44,867 nt of DNA, taken from positions 1,453 to 46,319 of the forward strand of contig JAHRFD010000035.1 of assembly GCA_020882975.1 (NCBI GenBank), written 5' to 3'. Made by a program: the position numbers and the translations under genes. This DNA is from Microcoleus sp. EPA2. Its GTDB lineage: Bacteria > Cyanobacteriota > Cyanobacteriia > Cyanobacteriales > Microcoleaceae. Every line of letters begins with the position of its first letter. Within the stretch, counting starts at the first letter, position 1. The notes under the pieces were generated by a model that had not been told where the DNA came from, did not search any database, and worked only from the letters and a program-made list of their open reading frames with translations. Below are positions 36,010-44,867 of this stretch, in pieces.

Positions 36010-36091
36010 ATAAGAATAGTTTTGAGTTGAGAAGAATTGCCCTAGGGGAGGGTTTTACCGATCGCATTAAAGTACAACTCATAGTCCGGCA

Positions 36092-36193
36092 AGGGTTGAA
36101 ACCCCTGCCTCAAAGCTAAAGTCCTCTTGCATAGGACTCAAGAGAAGAATTTTCAACTCATTAGTCCTCGACCGAAGACTTTAGCTATGTCCC
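36092..36193. repeat. Copy of the 3450-type dispersed repeat between sbpA and cysT
   Basis: AGGGTTGAAACCCCTG, then CTCAAAGCTAAAGTCCTCT, match 3450-3485 with few changes, and the right side again carries AGTCCTC...GAAGACTTTAGC and GTCCCTAC. An insertion of this element inside an operon may weaken or attenuate read-through. Confidence 0.7.
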
Positions 36194-36201
36194 TACAGCT
36201 A

Positions 36202-37350
36202 CTACCGTTTAATTGAACCTTGGATTTTGTCAAAAACAGCTCCGTCATCGAAGAATTTTTTCTGAATTTCTCCCCAACCTCCTAAATCTTGAGCTGTAAA
36301 AAGAGTTTTGATGGCGGGATATTTTTGGGCAAATTCTGGTTCCGCGGCCACTGTCGCATCTACTGGGCGGAATCCGGCTTTGGCAAATTCTCGTTGAGCT
36401 TCTGGGGTGTACAGAAATTTGATGAAGGCTTCGGCTACTTCCTTGGTGCCGTGTTTGGTGACATTTTTATCAACAATGGCGATGGGATTGTCGATAGAAA
36501 CATTGACTTCGGGAATAGTATAAGTCGGTTTTTCCCCTTTCTGACCAGCCAAAATAATCTCGTTTTCGTAGTTGATTAAGGCGTCGCCTTGGCCTTGTTT
36601 GAAAAATACGTCGGTGGCTTCGCGGGCATCTTTAGTCAGGATGGGGACATTTTTGTAGACTTTGCTAGTCAAGTCCAATGCTTTGGTATCGTCTCCTCCG
36701 GTTTTGAGCACCGAACCCCAAAGTGCGAGAAAATTCCAGCGAGCTACCCCCGATGTTTTGGGATCGGCGGTAATCAGTTTCACTCCGCCTTTGCTTAAAT
36801 CTTCCCAGTTTTTGATGCCTTTAGGATTGCCATCACGGGTGACTATGGCTGCTACAGATTTGCTGACTATGGCTTCGTTAGGGACTTCTTTTTCCCACCC
36901 AGGCTCAATTAGTCCGGCGTTTTCGATTTTTTTGGTGTCGAGGGCGAGGGCTAGGTGTACGATGTCTGCTTCTAAGCCGTCAATTACGGCTCTGGTTTGG
37001 GAACCGGAACCGCCGTAGCTTTGGTTGAAGGTGACGGTTTGGCCCTGTTCTTTTTGCCACTTTTCTACGAATTTGGGAATTATGGCTTCGTGGGCGGCTT
37101 TGGTGACGGCGAAGGAAACGAGGGTTAATTCTACGTTGCTTTTGTTGGCGCCTTGGCTAGCAGCCCCGCCGGGATTGGCTCCGGGATTGTTGTTGCTACT
37201 GGGGCTGCATGATGCGATCGCAAAACTTAATGTGATTCCCAGTAAAAATAGCGACACAAAGCTTTTAAGCGAAGTCAATAATTGACTTTTGCCCACTGGC
37301 TGCGGTTGTGATTGGCGAAGACGTTGACTTAGGCGTTGCCACGGACTCAT
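36202..37350 (-). CDS. sbpA: Sulfate-binding lipoprotein SbpA
   Basis: The 382-residue periplasmic binding protein begins MSPWQRLSQRLRQSQ. A hydrophobic segment ends in the lipobox-like FAIASCSPSS, so mature protein is probably lipid-anchored. The mature part has SbpA hallmarks: ELTLVSFAVTKAAHEAIIPKF, QSYGGSGSQTRAVIDGLEADIVHLAL, DPKTSGVARWNFLALWG, QGQGDALINYENEIILAGQKGE and FLYTPEAQREFAKAGFRPV. These residues coordinate the dehydrated sulfate ion. It delivers sulfate to CysTW. ATG 37350 has AAAGGAA (37359-37365) 8 bases upstream, which favours it over an ATG at 37410. First gene of the sulfate locus. Confidence 0.95.
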   Translation of the reverse strand: MSPWQRLSQRLRQSQPQPVGKSQLLTSLKSFVSLFLLGITLSFAIASCSPSSNNNPGANPGGAASQGANKSNVELTLVSFAVTKAAHEAIIPKFVEKWQKEQGQTVTFNQSYGGSGSQTRAVIDGLEADIVHLALALDTKKIENAGLIEPGWEKEVPNEAIVSKSVAAIVTRDGNPKGIKNWEDLSKGGVKLITADPKTSGVARWNFLALWGSVLKTGGDDTKALDLTSKVYKNVPILTKDAREATDVFFKQGQGDALINYENEIILAGQKGEKPTYTIPEVNVSIDNPIAIVDKNVTKHGTKEVAEAFIKFLYTPEAQREFAKAGFRPVDATVAAEPEFAQKYPAIKTLFTAQDLGGWGEIQKKFFDDGAVFDKIQGSIKR

Positions 37351-37888
37351 TATATTGGTTCCTTTACTGAAAGTACGGTTATTAGGTCGGAATACCGTAA
37401 TTATTGTCATGAGTTCAAATCATATACGAGAGCGAGTAAAATGGCAATAGGAAAATTACTAGGCAGCAGGTCCGGGCGATCGAATATGCCTGAGTCTCTT
37501 TTATCAGTGTTTTGTAGGCGGATTTACGGTAAAATGTAAAGAATATACAAACTATTAATTTAAGGTGTGGATAACTAGGTGAGGCGGTGCGATCGGTTAA
37601 ATCCCAAGGCGACGCTAATAAATCCCCGCCTAGTCACAAAAAATTTTAACTTTTAAGCTATCGTAGATTTTTTTATTCATTTTGAACGGGCGCTAAAAAA
37701 TCCCGCTCGATCGGCAAAAGACCAAAGGTAAAAAGGCATCAGAAACAGGCTCACACTCTTCCATTCCCCAACTCATGCAACGCTTCGTGTTGTGATTGAT
37801 GCAGCAATCTCACCAACTCACAACTATACAATTTAGCTATTTCCGTCTGTTCCTCTTCCTGGCCATCATTTTATATGTGTAGTAACTT
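37351..37888. other. 538-bp divergent spacer between sbpA and the WD40 gene
   Basis: AT-rich with no gene. It should hold the sulfur-responsive promoter of sbpA (-) and the promoter of the WD40 gene (+). GAGGCGG (about 37580) and CCGCCTAG (about 37627) are partly complementary. I could not identify a defined regulator site. Confidence 0.45.
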
Positions 37889-40048
37889 ATGTCCTTATTC
37901 CCCCCCATTTCAGACGCGCTAATTGAACTGTTGAAGCCGATTGCCAACGAACTGGGAGAAAGATTGGGAGCAAGCGCTGTCAACGAACGTTTTGCAGAAA
38001 TTGAACCATCGGCTTCTTCAACTTTAAATCAACAAATCAAAAAAGACCCCCGCTGGATTAAAGCACAGGTTAAATATTTGCAGCGACAACAGGCGAGAGA
38101 AGAAGAATTAATGGAGATAGCCAATATAAATGAAGAATGGGTCAAAGAAGAACGCACTAATCGCATTAAGGCAGAAGAATTGAGAGATAGACGGGCAATT
38201 AGTCGGCTATGTCGCGAATTAATGCGCGAGTTTCAAGCAGAAGCAATTCGAGTTAAGCTGAGCGAAATTCAAATTGTTTGGGACCGAGACAACTGGTTTT
38301 CTAATTTGAGCAGACAGGAAACCGAACAAATTTTGCAGCAGCAGCAACACCGATTGCTGTTATTAGTTGCTCCTGCCAAAATTAGCCAAGATTGCCCCGA
38401 CTCCTTTCGCCACAATCTGAATATCGAACTTCCGGGAAAGTTAAGAGCTTTTTTGAACCAACACTATCCTCAGTACGGAGATTTGTGTCCTGTTCAGTTT
38501 TACGGAGATTATTTCAAAAAGCCCATTTCTGATATTGATGTGGAGCGGTTACAGACTGTATTGTCTCCAGTGCCGACTGCTATATTGTATAGCGATATCA
38601 GCGACTATGAAGTGAATTTTCATGTCGGGTTTTGGGGAGTGATTAATCAAAGTGTTTCTTTAGTGGCGATGCAGCCTTGGAATTGGGAAGAAGTTTACCA
38701 TCAGTTGGAAGCAGAGGGGAAAAATCCCAAGATTAGCCTGCGAATAATTCGGCAGATTATTGTGACTATTCACAAGTTATTGGCTGCATTTTTAGCAGAT
38801 TTGTATTATCTTAATATTGATTTTACCCACGAACCTCAGCTATTTAATTTAAAGGAAGAATTCGCTCAAGAATGGTTTTCTCAAGATTGGGAATTGCCAT
38901 ACATTGAAACTCTCAAAGAAATTCAGAAACAGCAGCGAATAGCCTATGAGGGGGAAATGCGACGGCTGGCACTTCGAGAAGCTAAGGCTAAGGCGGAACG
39001 CAAGCGTTTGGAGGAGAATGAACTCAAACGTAGAGAAGAAGCCTTGGCGGTATCGCAACGGGCAAAGGAATTGGCTTATAAGTTAAAAAATCATCAATGG
39101 CGCTGCGTACACACGCTACCGGGACATTCATCTTTTGTTAATTCTTTGGCGATTAGTCCTGATGGTCTCACTTTGGCTAGCGGTAGTTGGGATAAAACTA
39201 TTAAGATTTGGAATTTAGAAACCGGGGAATTAATTGGTACTCTAACTGGACATTCCGATCGAGTAAATTCGGTGGCTATTAGTTCGGATGGGCAAATTCT
39301 AGCCAGCGGTAGTTCGGACGAGACTATTAAATTTTGGAATTTGTATAATGGCGAATTGCTGTGTACTTTTCCCGGACATTCTATGGAGGTGAATTCCGTG
39401 GCGATTAGCCCCAACGGGCGAGTAATTGCTAGCTGTGGTGGGGCGGATAATACGATTAAACTTTGGAATTTGCGTAGTGGGGAGTTGCTGCGGACTTTGA
39501 AGGGTCATTCTGATAATGTGAATGCGGTGGTTTTTAGCCCGGATGGTAACATTTTGGCGAGCGGGAGTTCTGATGCCACGAGTAAGATTTGGGATGTGGA
39601 AACGGGGAAATTGTTGCGGACTCTTTCGGGGTTGAATGTTGGGGTGAATTCTGTGGCGATCGGACCTGATGGCAAGATTTTGGCTAGTGTTAGTAATGAT
39701 TATACGATTAAGTTGCGGAATTTGCAGACTGGCAGTTTGTTGCGGATTTTAAATTTTAATTATGACAAAGATAATGGTGTGCCGACTTTAGGAAGTAATG
39801 AGGGTGTGCATATTTTGCAGAATTATGTGAGTCGGGGCGATTCGGTGGTGATTAGTGGGGATGGTTTGACTTTGGCTAGTGGCTGCGATGATAATACGGT
39901 GAAAATTTGGAATTTGCAGACTGGGGAGTTGTTGAGCACTCTTAAGGGTCATGGGGGTACGGTGTATTCGGTGGCGATCGCACCTTTGGGCAATATACTG
40001 GTCAGTGGAAGTGCGGATGAGACGATTAAGATTTGGCGGTGTGATTAG
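37889..40048 (+). CDS. WD40 repeat protein with uncharacterised N-terminal domain
   Basis: The 719-residue protein has about 400 unfamiliar N-terminal residues and a C-terminal WD40 propeller. The first part contains a helical stretch (1-130, Glu/Arg-rich), an alpha/beta region (QHRLLLLVAPAKISQDCPDSF, about 152-172; LRAFLNQHYPQYGDLCPVQFYG) and WNWEEVYHQL. A charged coiled coil follows (RRLALREAKAKAERKRLEENELKRREEAL, about 357-385). The propeller (about 405-719) has roughly seven WD repeats, each with a GH...V.(S/A)V..SPDG..LASGS.D.TIK(I/L)WN pattern. WD40 propellers are scaffolds; in cyanobacteria they are often fused to kinases or NTPases, but no catalytic motif is visible here. One blade (about 620-660) carries an unusual insertion (NYDKDNGVPTLGSNEG). 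Confidence 0.88.
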   Translation: MSLFPPISDALIELLKPIANELGERLGASAVNERFAEIEPSASSTLNQQIKKDPRWIKAQVKYLQRQQAREEELMEIANINEEWVKEERTNRIKAEELRDRRAISRLCRELMREFQAEAIRVKLSEIQIVWDRDNWFSNLSRQETEQILQQQQHRLLLLVAPAKISQDCPDSFRHNLNIELPGKLRAFLNQHYPQYGDLCPVQFYGDYFKKPISDIDVERLQTVLSPVPTAILYSDISDYEVNFHVGFWGVINQSVSLVAMQPWNWEEVYHQLEAEGKNPKISLRIIRQIIVTIHKLLAAFLADLYYLNIDFTHEPQLFNLKEEFAQEWFSQDWELPYIETLKEIQKQQRIAYEGEMRRLALREAKAKAERKRLEENELKRREEALAVSQRAKELAYKLKNHQWRCVHTLPGHSSFVNSLAISPDGLTLASGSWDKTIKIWNLETGELIGTLTGHSDRVNSVAISSDGQILASGSSDETIKFWNLYNGELLCTFPGHSMEVNSVAISPNGRVIASCGGADNTIKLWNLRSGELLRTLKGHSDNVNAVVFSPDGNILASGSSDATSKIWDVETGKLLRTLSGLNVGVNSVAIGPDGKILASVSNDYTIKLRNLQTGSLLRILNFNYDKDNGVPTLGSNEGVHILQNYVSRGDSVVISGDGLTLASGCDDNTVKIWNLQTGELLSTLKGHGGTVYSVAIAPLGNILVSGSADETIKIWRCD

Positions 40049-40203
40049 TCAGTGCGCAGTTGGTGGTGGACAGTTTGTGGTTGCTTCTGAGAAAGATCGT
40101 TGGGGTTCAGCCTTTGTGGGGAGGGCTTTTGGGCGAATTAGAAAAAAAACTTGGCTGGGGGGGTTGCGCTAATGGCGATCGGTTTGCTATATTAGTTTAT
40201 GTT

Positions 40204-40276
40204 GCTGGTGTAACTCAGTTGGTAGAGTAGCTGATTTGTAATCAGCCTGTCGCAGGTTCAAATCCTGTCACCAGCT
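40204..40276 (+). tRNA. tRNA-Thr (anticodon TGT)
   Basis: A full cloverleaf folds: acceptor GCTGGTG / CACCAGC, D arm ACTC...GAGT with AGTTGGTA loop, anticodon stem GCTGA / TCAGC with loop TTTGTAA (anticodon TGT at 40237-40239), T arm GCAGG / CCTGT with TTCAAAT loop, discriminator T. No CCA is encoded. Confidence 0.96.
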
Positions 40277-40489
40277 TTAAAAAAGAATTCGTGAAAGCCT
40301 CGTGCGTTCGCGAATTTTTAATTTTAAGTAGCCCTAAACTGTATTTTGTTTTTATATTAATTCCGGTTGTATCGGAATGATTTAACCGCGAAGGCGCTAA
40401 GGACGCGAAGGAAGAGAAGAGAGAGTTTAATACAGGAGGATGAAAAGAGCATTTGATATTATATCAATTCTGGTGGCATCCGAAGAGAA

Positions 40490-40633
40490 TTGGTAATGGG
40501 TAATGGGTAATGGGTAATTGGTAATGGGTAATTGGTAATTGGTAATTGGTAATTGGTAATGCCCTTCCCCCCAAGGGGGGGGCAGGGGGGGGTTCCCCAT
40601 TATCCATTACCCACCTACCTGAGAAAGGCTATA
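40490..40633. repeat. GGTAAT heptamer array with conserved flank, within a 479-bp spacer (40277-40755)
   Basis: GGTAATG/GGTAATT units fill about 40493-40560; a C/G-rich foldback (CCCTTCCCCCC...GGGGGG) follows, then a complementary CCATTATCCATTACCC. Positions 40606-40633 match 9476-9503 in reverse orientation at 26 of 28 bases. The remainder of the spacer (40640-40755) has CAACAATCAATAAAC repeats and no gene. Confidence 0.8.
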
Positions 40634-40755
40634 CTCAGCGCTGGCTAGAGTTGGGGAAGAATTTTTTAGTTATTGGTTATGAGTTCTCAGAAACAAGAAT
40701 CAACAATCAATAAACAACAAACAACAACTAAAAACCAACTAAATTATACTGGTTT

Positions 40756-41175
40756 TTAGCTCCACATTCCTACACTATGACGGTTGTTATCGCGATACTT
40801 ATACCGCGGAAAAGTCATATTTTCTGGTGAATCCTGGAGAGTTAAGCCGTTGTTTTCCGTAACTGGAGACGTGATATTTTGGGTATTTTCTGGTGCGGTA
40901 TCTGAGTCCTCGGAAGCAGCCGGAAGAGATTTTTGTTCTATTTCCTGTTCGTCGGCGTAAAACTCCAGGCGCACTCTGACTTTTCCTTTTGTCCAGGCTT
41001 TACCTGCACTCAAAAGTTCGCAATCCATACCGTCTAAAAACAATCTTTCTTCTAGGAGTTTTGACTGCATAATAGTCAAAAATTCGCTAACTTTGAAAGT
41101 ACATTGATACATCAAAGCGCTGGCGGGAGTAGACAAAACATCGTCTTCTCGGAGAAAAACTTTTGCTTGTTTCAT
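40756..41175 (-). CDS. KGK-domain protein
   Basis: A 139-residue protein of the cyanobacterial KGK family (PF08872), of unknown function. The defining AWTKGKVRVRLEF motif is at about 60-72, preceded by FLREDDVLSTP (about 7-17) and DGMDCELLSAG (about 48-58). The C-terminal half is polar and low in complexity with many Glu, Ser and Thr (TAPENTQNITSPVTEN), and probably unstructured. No membrane segment or signal peptide is present. It stands alone between a repeat array and ccsB, same strand as ccsB but 216 bp from its stop. Confidence 0.9.
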   Translation of the reverse strand: MKQAKVFLREDDVLSTPASALMYQCTFKVSEFLTIMQSKLLEERLFLDGMDCELLSAGKAWTKGKVRVRLEFYADEQEIEQKSLPAASEDSDTAPENTQNITSPVTENNGLTLQDSPENMTFPRYKYRDNNRHSVGMWS

Positions 41176-41391
41176 ATCTATTGAATTTTCAGGAAATAGT
41201 TGACTGTTCGATGTTGATTTTTTGCTGTTTCTAGTGGTGTTTTGTTAGCAGCTATTAACCTAAAATAATTCGCAACAACTAACTGTTGAATTTTGGTTGA
41301 TAGGTGGTGTTATTAGTTATTTGTTAACAGCTACTAATCACAAGTAACTAATAACAAATAACTCAGTAACAATAACTGTTAATGGTTTTTA

Positions 41392-42462
41392 TTAGAAAAA
41401 CCAACCGTAGGAATGTAAACCCTTGCCTAACAAATTAACGCCTAGATAACAAATCCAAACCACCACAAAACCTGTGGCTGCTAAGATGGCTGGGCGTCTT
41501 CCCTGCCAGCCGCGGGTGATGCGGGCGTGGAGGTAGGCTGCAAACACTAACCAAGTAATCAATGCCCAGGTTTCTTTCGGGTCCCAACTCCAGTAAGAAC
41601 CCCAAGCTTCGTTGGCCCAAACACCGCCGGCAATAATGCCAATAGTCAGTAAAGGAAATCCTAAACCGATGATGCGATAGCTAATGTTATCAAGAGTGGA
41701 TGCGAGATTCAAGCGCTGGGGCGAGAGAATTTCTGCGGTTTGAGATTGATGGTGGGAAGAGGTTTGAACTGGTGCTAGTTCTAGGACTGCGGTGGTTGCC
41801 GAACCGTTATTGCTGGAATTGAAAGAGGGTTCGCTGAATGCTAATCCACTGTCGGCTGCGGTGGCCGCAATTTGAGGTTCGGGGTTTTGAGGGCGTTGGA
41901 GGCGGTAGTTGTTGTGGCGATTGCCGTTGGTACCGAAGGAACTGCCGGTGAGTTCGATTTTTTGACCGCGGGTGACTACTAAAAAGGCGATCGCCAGTAG
42001 CGCTCCTACCATTAAAGTTGCATAACTCAGCATCATGACGCTGACGTGCATCATCAGCCAGTTGGATTTGAGGGCTGGTACTAGGGGTTCCGCCGACTGC
42101 ATGGTTGCGGGTAGGGTGAGGGCTGCAAAGGCGGAAATGGCCATGGCTACGGGGGATGTGGCTACTCCTACTAAGCGCGATCTACTCATGTTTTCGGCGA
42201 CTAGATGGATGGCGGTGATTCCCCAAGTGAGGAAAAATAGGGATTCGTAAAGGTTGCTCAGAGGGAAGTAGCCGGCTTCTATCCATCGAGCACCGAGTAG
42301 GGCGGCGATGGATAGATTGGCGATTGCCATTCCGGCGGTACCGAGGGCTGACAAGTAGGGAATGCCGGGAAAAGCAGCCCCAACCCAGTAAACGAGCATT
42401 GTTGAGAGGAGAACGGCAAAGGAGATGTTGTCCAGCCAGTTCTGGAGTACAACCAGATCCAT
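41392..42462 (-). CDS. ccsB: c-type cytochrome biogenesis protein CcsB (CcsA/Ycf5-type)
   Basis: A 356-residue polytopic membrane protein (about eight helices) of the system II heme-handling complex that attaches heme to c-type cytochromes on the lumenal side. The diagnostic tryptophan-rich motif [20 protein letters not shown] lies at about 287-306, followed by [14 protein letters not shown] conserved His occurs in [16 protein letters not shown] AIHLVAENM (about 80-88) and in LHSYGWFF at the end. A polar, low-complexity segment of about 75 residues (170-245; [22 protein letters not shown]) between two helices is longer than in plastid CcsA. The product is needed for CytM and cytochromes f and c6, so it serves the cytochromes encoded elsewhere in this window. 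ATG at 42462. Confidence 0.94.
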   Translation of the reverse strand: MDLVVLQNWLDNISFAVLLSTMLVYWVGAAFPGIPYLSALGTAGMAIANLSIAALLGARWIEAGYFPLSNLYESLFFLTWGITAIHLVAENMSRSRLVGVATSPVAMAISAFAALTLPATMQSAEPLVPALKSNWLMMHVSVMMLSYATLMVGALLAIAFLVVTRGQKIELTGSSFGTNGNRHNNYRLQRPQNPEPQIAATAADSGLAFSEPSFNSSNNGSATTAVLELAPVQTSSHHQSQTAEILSPQRLNLASTLDNISYRIIGLGFPLLTIGIIAGGVWANEAWGSYWSWDPKETWALITWLVFAAYLHARITRGWQGRRPAILAATGFVVVWICYLGVNLLGKGLHSYGWFF

Positions 42463-42640
42463 AAAAATTACCCCGGTAAAGTTTTCATTTGTTTGATACT
42501 AACTAGATCGATCGTACTGGGATTCGGGATTTTTGGGTGATGGAGAGGGGCTTTAGATTCCCGACTTTTTTCAGAAGTGGGGACTCTGAGTATGCTGTGG
42601 TGTTAGCGGTTGCTTGGGAGAGTCGATCGACTAATATTGA

Positions 42641-44866
42641 CTACCAAGGATTGCCAATAATTCTAAAAGCCGACCAATAATAGGGATGAGAAAAATTCCC
42701 ACTGCCTGTATTGGACATTGAAGGTGGCAGAGGCAAGCTTCCAGAAGAAGTGTGCAGCACTCCCCCTTCAATGCGGACGGTTTGGCGCAACATCGCTAAT
42801 TGTGCTTGTCGCAGGGCTTCTGCCTTAATCGGAGCATTTTTTAACTGGCTATAAAACTCGGACATCAATCCCAAACTCCCCTCATCGCTCACATACCAGA
42901 GAGTAGCTAGAGCCGATTTAACACCTGCTTGCACCGCTAACCCGCCAAAGCCCAACTCTGCATCCCGATCGCCCACAGCAGTCCTGCAAGCACTCAAAAC
43001 CAACAGTTCAACTTGCGGGCTGTCCCAGTTCATTTGTCGCAACTGATCTAAGCGCAATTTAGTATCCCACAATTGAATGAAAGAATTGCTGGGGTCTCCC
43101 GATCTAAATTCGGCGTGGGTAGCCAGGTGAATCATGCCAAAGGGTTGCTGCTGGCGCTGGGATTTCAAATTGGCCAGAGTGAAAGCTTGGTTCAAGAAAG
43201 ACTTGCCAGGCCACTCCTGCCGAGCGATGGTGGATACCTCTATTTCCACCGCAGGTAAAGGACTCATATTCGCAAATTCGGATGCCCCCATGGCCAGAAG
43301 TTGGGTATCTTTGAAATTGCTAGTGCTGGTATCGGTCAAACTGAGACTGGGCATGGAGCCGACACTGTAACGTTCGATCAGAAAACCTTTGCCGTCGTGG
43401 AGGGCGGCCATGGGTACCGATCGCAGCCCCAGATCTGAGATAAAAGATAAATTGTTAATGCCTCGCGCTTGAAGCTCGGCATCGACGGGGGCTACCATCA
43501 TTTGATAAAGCTGCTGAGCTACAGGCAAATAACTTTTAGTATTGCGCTTCACCGGATTAGTAACTTCATTGCGAAATTTCTTAACTAAGGCTAGGACTTC
43601 GGTGCGGGAGGTGAGGGGTATCCTCCGGCGAATGGGTTCGCCAGAACCAGTTACCAGTATTATTTCTAGTTCCTCGCTGTTGGGGATTTGCTGTTCTACT
43701 CGCAAGATTGAAGAACCGCTGTAGGGGCGATCGACAATAGTATTACCTTTGGGTAGAAAAGTGATGTAGATCAGAGCTGGTTTAATGCCTGTGGCTTTTT
43801 CAATCGCACTAAGCTTTTTTTGAGCATCTTCTAGGGTAGCGATCGCATTTGTCGATGGCAAATTTAGATAATTAACAAAATCCCTGGTCAATCTTTCTTC
43901 TATGGGAAAAATAACTGTGTCCAAGTTCGTTTGCCAATTAGAAACATTGATATTGCTGGGTGAAAGTAAATTAGGCTGTTGTAAGGAATTAGATATTTGA
44001 TAAAGCTGTTGTGAGTTCGGGGAAAATACAGGATTTGCGATCGGTAGGGGATTCACTGGGAGTGTGGGAGGCAGAGTCGGTTTGGGTATGGTGTCGAGAT
44101 TAATGGGCGCGACGGCAGGCACAACAGGTATCCCATTAACTGAAACTGCCGGAGGTGAGACTGTTGCTACTGTTAGCGGTGGTGTTTGGATGGTGGGAGT
44201 GTTAGGCACAACTGTGATAGGTGCTGGTGTTTGGATGGTGGGAGTGTTAGGCACAACTGTGATAGGTGCTGGTGTTTGGATGATGGGGGCGTTAGGCACA
44301 ACTGTGATGGGTGTTGGTGTTTGGATGGTGGGGGCGTTAGGCTCAACTGTGATGGGTGTTGGTGTTTGGATGATGGGAGCGATCGGCTCAACTGTGATGG
44401 GTGTTGGTGTTTGGATGGTGGGGGCGTTAGGCTCAACTGTGATGGGTGTTGGTGTTTGGATGATGGGGGCGTTAGGCTCAACTGTGATGGGTGTTGGTGT
44501 TTGGATGATGGGAGCGTTAGGCTCAACTGTGATGGGTGTTGGTGTTTGGATGATGGGGGCGTTAGGCTCAACTGTGATGGGTGTTGGTGTTTGGATGATG
44601 GGGGCGTTAGGCACAACTGTGATAGGTGCTGGTGTTTGGATGGTGGGGGCGATCGGCTCAACTGTGATGGGTGTTGGTGCTGGCGCAGGAGTTGGTGCAG
44701 GTACAACAGTGACGGTTTCTGGTGTAGGTGCTGGTGCGGGGGCAGGCGCAGGAGTTGGTGCAGGTGCTGGTGCGGGAGTTGGTGCTGGCGCGGGAGTTGG
44801 TGCAGGTGCAGGAGTTGGTGCAGGTGCAGGAGTTGGTGCAGGTGCAGGTACAACAGTGACCGTCAC
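42641..44866 (-). CDS. CHAT-domain protein with Pro-rich repeats (5' end outside window)
   Basis: The frame stays open to the window edge; the GTG at 44866 lies inside a repeat and is probably not the real start. The visible 741 residues begin with a PAPTPAP tract and eleven 15-residue ITVEPNAPIIQTPTP repeats (44173-44680). A linker and a C-terminal CHAT (caspase HetF associated with TPRs) peptidase domain over about the last 400 residues follow. The catalytic dyad is His (43115-43117, in LATHAEF) and Cys (42986-42988, in LSACRTA), with GFGGLAVQAGVKSALATLW and a terminal YYWSAFRIIGNPW, both typical of CHAT. TPR repeats, usual in such proteins, are not visible. CHAT proteins are proteases in cell-death-like or developmental pathways. 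The target is unknown. Confidence 0.9.
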   Translation of the reverse strand: MTVTVVPAPAPTPAPAPTPAPAPTPAPAPTPAPAPAPTPAPAPAPAPTPETVTVVPAPTPAPAPTPITVEPIAPTIQTPAPITVVPNAPIIQTPTPITVEPNAPIIQTPTPITVEPNAPIIQTPTPITVEPNAPIIQTPTPITVEPNAPTIQTPTPITVEPIAPIIQTPTPITVEPNAPTIQTPTPITVVPNAPIIQTPAPITVVPNTPTIQTPAPITVVPNTPTIQTPPLTVATVSPPAVSVNGIPVVPAVAPINLDTIPKPTLPPTLPVNPLPIANPVFSPNSQQLYQISNSLQQPNLLSPSNINVSNWQTNLDTVIFPIEERLTRDFVNYLNLPSTNAIATLEDAQKKLSAIEKATGIKPALIYITFLPKGNTIVDRPYSGSSILRVEQQIPNSEELEIILVTGSGEPIRRRIPLTSRTEVLALVKKFRNEVTNPVKRNTKSYLPVAQQLYQMMVAPVDAELQARGINNLSFISDLGLRSVPMAALHDGKGFLIERYSVGSMPSLSLTDTSTSNFKDTQLLAMGASEFANMSPLPAVEIEVSTIARQEWPGKSFLNQAFTLANLKSQRQQQPFGMIHLATHAEFRSGDPSNSFIQLWDTKLRLDQLRQMNWDSPQVELLVLSACRTAVGDRDAELGFGGLAVQAGVKSALATLWYVSDEGSLGLMSEFYSQLKNAPIKAEALRQAQLAMLRQTVRIEGGVLHTSSGSLPLPPSMSNTGSGNFSHPYYWSAFRIIGNPW
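44173..44680 (-). repeat. About eleven 45-bp repeats inside the CHAT gene
   Basis: Units such as GTTGGTGTTTGGATGATGGG recur every 45 bp and encode (I/N)xP(I/T)IQTPTPITV(E/V)P. The repeat is perfectly in frame. Variable copy number between strains would be expected. Confidence 0.9.
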
Positions 44867-44867
44867 T

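Overview
The window is chromosomal DNA of a cyanobacterium, most likely a filamentous member of the Oscillatoriales close to Microcoleus, Oscillatoria or Phormidium. This rests on frequent GCGATCGC-type (HIP1) sites, photosynthesis genes (petG, a cytM-like cytochrome c, gun4, PAM68, ccsB), dispersed heptamer arrays and GGGGGCGGGTTT palindromes, and families that are mainly cyanobacterial (AAA_35 NTPase, KGK, DUF4347 giants). The genus is inference.

Layout. 1-3213 (-): N-terminal two thirds or less of a giant secreted DUF4347 / FG-GAP / Ig-like protein whose 3' end lies outside the window. 3214-5182: MITE-like and GC-rich repeats around an AraC-family regulator. 5183-6244 (+): TIGR03032-family protein. 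6341-9465 (-): housekeeping genes aroF (DAHP synthase), PAM68, rpsO and ruvA, separated by repeat arrays. 9613-12264 (-): large AAA_35 NTPase. 12265-13494: a 1.2 kb non-coding stretch with a strong minus-strand terminator, an 18-bp perfect palindrome, five 16-bp repeats and several hairpins. 13495-15838 (+): unknown protein, Gun4 and a methyltransferase.

16420-26594 (+) is an envelope or exopolysaccharide region: a Wzz/BY-kinase-like chain-length regulator, a VanX-type dipeptidase, a long-form nucleotidylyltransferase (RmlA-like), a coiled-coil protein with a TTG start, a GT2-GT4 fusion glycosyltransferase and two tandem GT4 paralogues. Next come petG (39 codons, -) and a cytM-like gene (+), divergent from a 180-bp spacer. 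27629-32896 (-) is a second giant DUF4347 protein with SdrD-B-like modules, a Pro-Thr linker and RTX repeats. A TnpB remnant with a near-consensus promoter follows.

33710-37350 (-) is a sulfate uptake locus, sbpA-cysT-cysW plus a NIL-domain protein, with no cysA in view. 37889-40048 (+) is a WD40 protein, followed by tRNA-Thr(TGT), a KGK-domain protein, ccsB, and a CHAT-domain protein whose 5' end leaves the window.

I saw no complete defence system, prophage or CRISPR array. The two observations most worth following are (a) the similarity in motif and spacing between the DUF4347 domains of both giant proteins and the CHAT caspase-like domain encoded at the right end, which suggests DUF4347 may be a caspase-fold domain, and (b) the structured non-coding region 12.69-13.05 kb, which may encode an unrecognised minus-strand RNA.
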